A stretch of 55,671 nucleotides of DNA from positions 1 through 55,671 of the forward strand of contig QEVF01000034.1 of NCBI GenBank assembly GCA_003576915.1, given 5' to 3'. Source of the stretch: Planctomycetota bacterium. Its GTDB lineage: Bacteria > Planctomycetota > UBA8742 > UBA2392. Made by a program: the position numbers and the translations under genes. This document shows positions 54,933 through 55,671 of this stretch, in pieces. Every line of letters starts with the position of its first letter. The stretch's first letter is position 1. The notes beneath the pieces were generated by a model. That model saw only the letters and a program-made list of their open reading frames with translations. It ran no database searches and had not been told where the DNA came from.

Positions 54933-55671
54933 ATGTGGCGCGACAGGTTTATCGCATTGGTGTTGGTCGTTTTCGGCTTTGCAGGCGCCGCCCAAGCCCA
55001 GACCTGGGTGTTGGGGCAACCATCAACGGCCGCCGGCACCGGCATCACCTGGTATGGAGCCACCACCAGTCAGTGGAACATGGGCTATGAGTTCACCTGT
55101 AACGTCTCCAACGTCACTGTGACACACCTGGGCTGCGCCTGGCCCGACACCGAAGCTCACGCCTGTGCATTGTTCAACGCCACCACCCAGGCCTTGATCG
55201 CACAGGTCACGACCTCAACGGCCGCCACCGCCGGCGCCTGGCGTTCGGGCGCGCTGACTACCCCCGTGGTCCTGACCCAGGGCCAGAACTACGTCGTGGC
55301 CTCCCTCAAGAGCGCCACCCAGGGCTACATCGGCGTGAACTCCAGCGCCCCCGCGGCGTGGCACCCCACGGCGGGAGCCATTACCCACATCCGTGACCGC
55401 TGGGCCAGCACGACTACGGTGACCACTTTCCCCTCCAGCACCAGCAGCCAATGGCACTGGGGCCCCGCCGACTTCGCTTACACCACGGGGCCGGGGATCA
55501 CCGTCGCGGCCACGGCGGGGACGTCCCAGAACGTTTATGCGAACTCCACCGGCACCGGCGGCAACGGCATCTCCGCCGGAACCTTCACCCTCAGCGCCAA
55601 CAGCTCCGGCGCGGCTACCCTCAACAGCATCAACATCACGGCCCAGGGCACGGGCAACGACTCCAACGCCT
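54933..55671 (+). CDS. exported beta-rich protein (DUF4082-like), partial at the right edge
   Basis: An open frame of at least 246 residues that runs off the window. The signal peptide MWRDRFIALVLVVFGFAGAAQA (1-22) is clear and AGGAG lies nine bases upstream. Residues about 23-175 resemble the DUF4082 beta-sandwich: NVTVTHLGC, CALFNATTQALIAQVT, AGAWRSGALTTPVVLTQGQNY. The following region (GITVAATAGTSQNVYANSTG) is repetitive, Ser/Thr/Gly-rich and low-complexity. Such proteins are surface-displayed in other bacteria. Function and full length unknown. Confidence 0.8.
   Translation, partial: MWRDRFIALVLVVFGFAGAAQAQTWVLGQPSTAAGTGITWYGATTSQWNMGYEFTCNVSNVTVTHLGCAWPDTEAHACALFNATTQALIAQVTTSTAATAGAWRSGALTTPVVLTQGQNYVVASLKSATQGYIGVNSSAPAAWHPTAGAITHIRDRWASTTTVTTFPSSTSSQWHWGPADFAYTTGPGITVAATAGTSQNVYANSTGTGGNGISAGTFTLSANSSGAATLNSINITAQGTGNDSNA

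Overview
This is a GC-rich (roughly 65%) chromosomal window from a Gram-negative-type bacterium. lpxD beside an OmpH/Skp chaperone implies an outer membrane with lipid A. Lipoproteins, Sec-exported beta-rich proteins, tandem carboxypeptidase-regulatory-like domains, a caspase-fold protease, a Ser/Thr kinase and an IS701-type transposase relic together point towards Planctomycetota or a related PVC-type lineage. That placement is inference from gene content, not from a phylogenetic marker search. No plasmid, prophage or CRISPR signature was seen.

Layout. 1-5.7 kb: tRNA-Gln(CTG) on the minus strand, skp-lpxD, a small helical protein, ribBA on the minus strand and a glutaryl-CoA-dehydrogenase-like gene ending at a 17-bp hairpin. 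5.9-7.0 kb: an exported caspase-fold protein with an EF-hand loop and two Tudor/SH3-like repeats. 13.4-7.0 kb, minus strand: folK, an N-terminally shortened TPR gene, panC, a PduO-type cobalamin adenosyltransferase, a lipoprotein and murJ. 13.5-18.4 kb: a HEAT-like lipoprotein, lepA and a frameshifted IS701 transposase remnant. 18.5-20.7 kb: an SRPBCC protein and a right-handed beta-helix protein on the minus strand. 21.0-23.4 kb: two near-identical cold-shock proteins, the first followed by its terminator hairpin amplified into a tandem array, then an orphan MoxR ATPase and a cluster of four stem-loops.

23.4-35.7 kb: a 1,109-residue membrane-anchored carboxypeptidase-regulatory-domain protein, a PAP2 membrane enzyme, a small membrane protein coupled to a sigma factor, a TlpA-like thioredoxin, a degenerate SNF-type transporter fused to a soluble domain, a second acyl-CoA dehydrogenase with a clear promoter and operator, and a Ser/Thr kinase with an HD phosphohydrolase. 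35.8-42.5 kb: envelope and exported proteins, including a 1,125-residue lipoprotein with an alpha/beta hydrolase, then a lower-GC two-gene accessory unit whose promoter region carries a 15-C tract. 42.6-54.6 kb: gltX with a PLP enzyme, glyA, a helicase-less type-ISP-like restriction-modification protein, a response regulator/histidine kinase pair and acetyl-CoA synthetase. An exported protein runs off the right edge.

The housekeeping genes serve cofactor synthesis (riboflavin, folate, pantothenate, adenosylcobalamin), acyl-CoA and acetate use, lipid A and peptidoglycan export, and translation. Several genes (ribBA, folK, pduO, the SNF-like gene, the restriction gene) have a TANNNT hexamer 6 to 8 bases before the start codon, which suggests leaderless transcripts. 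Many long opposite-strand open frames here are codon-bias shadows and were left out.
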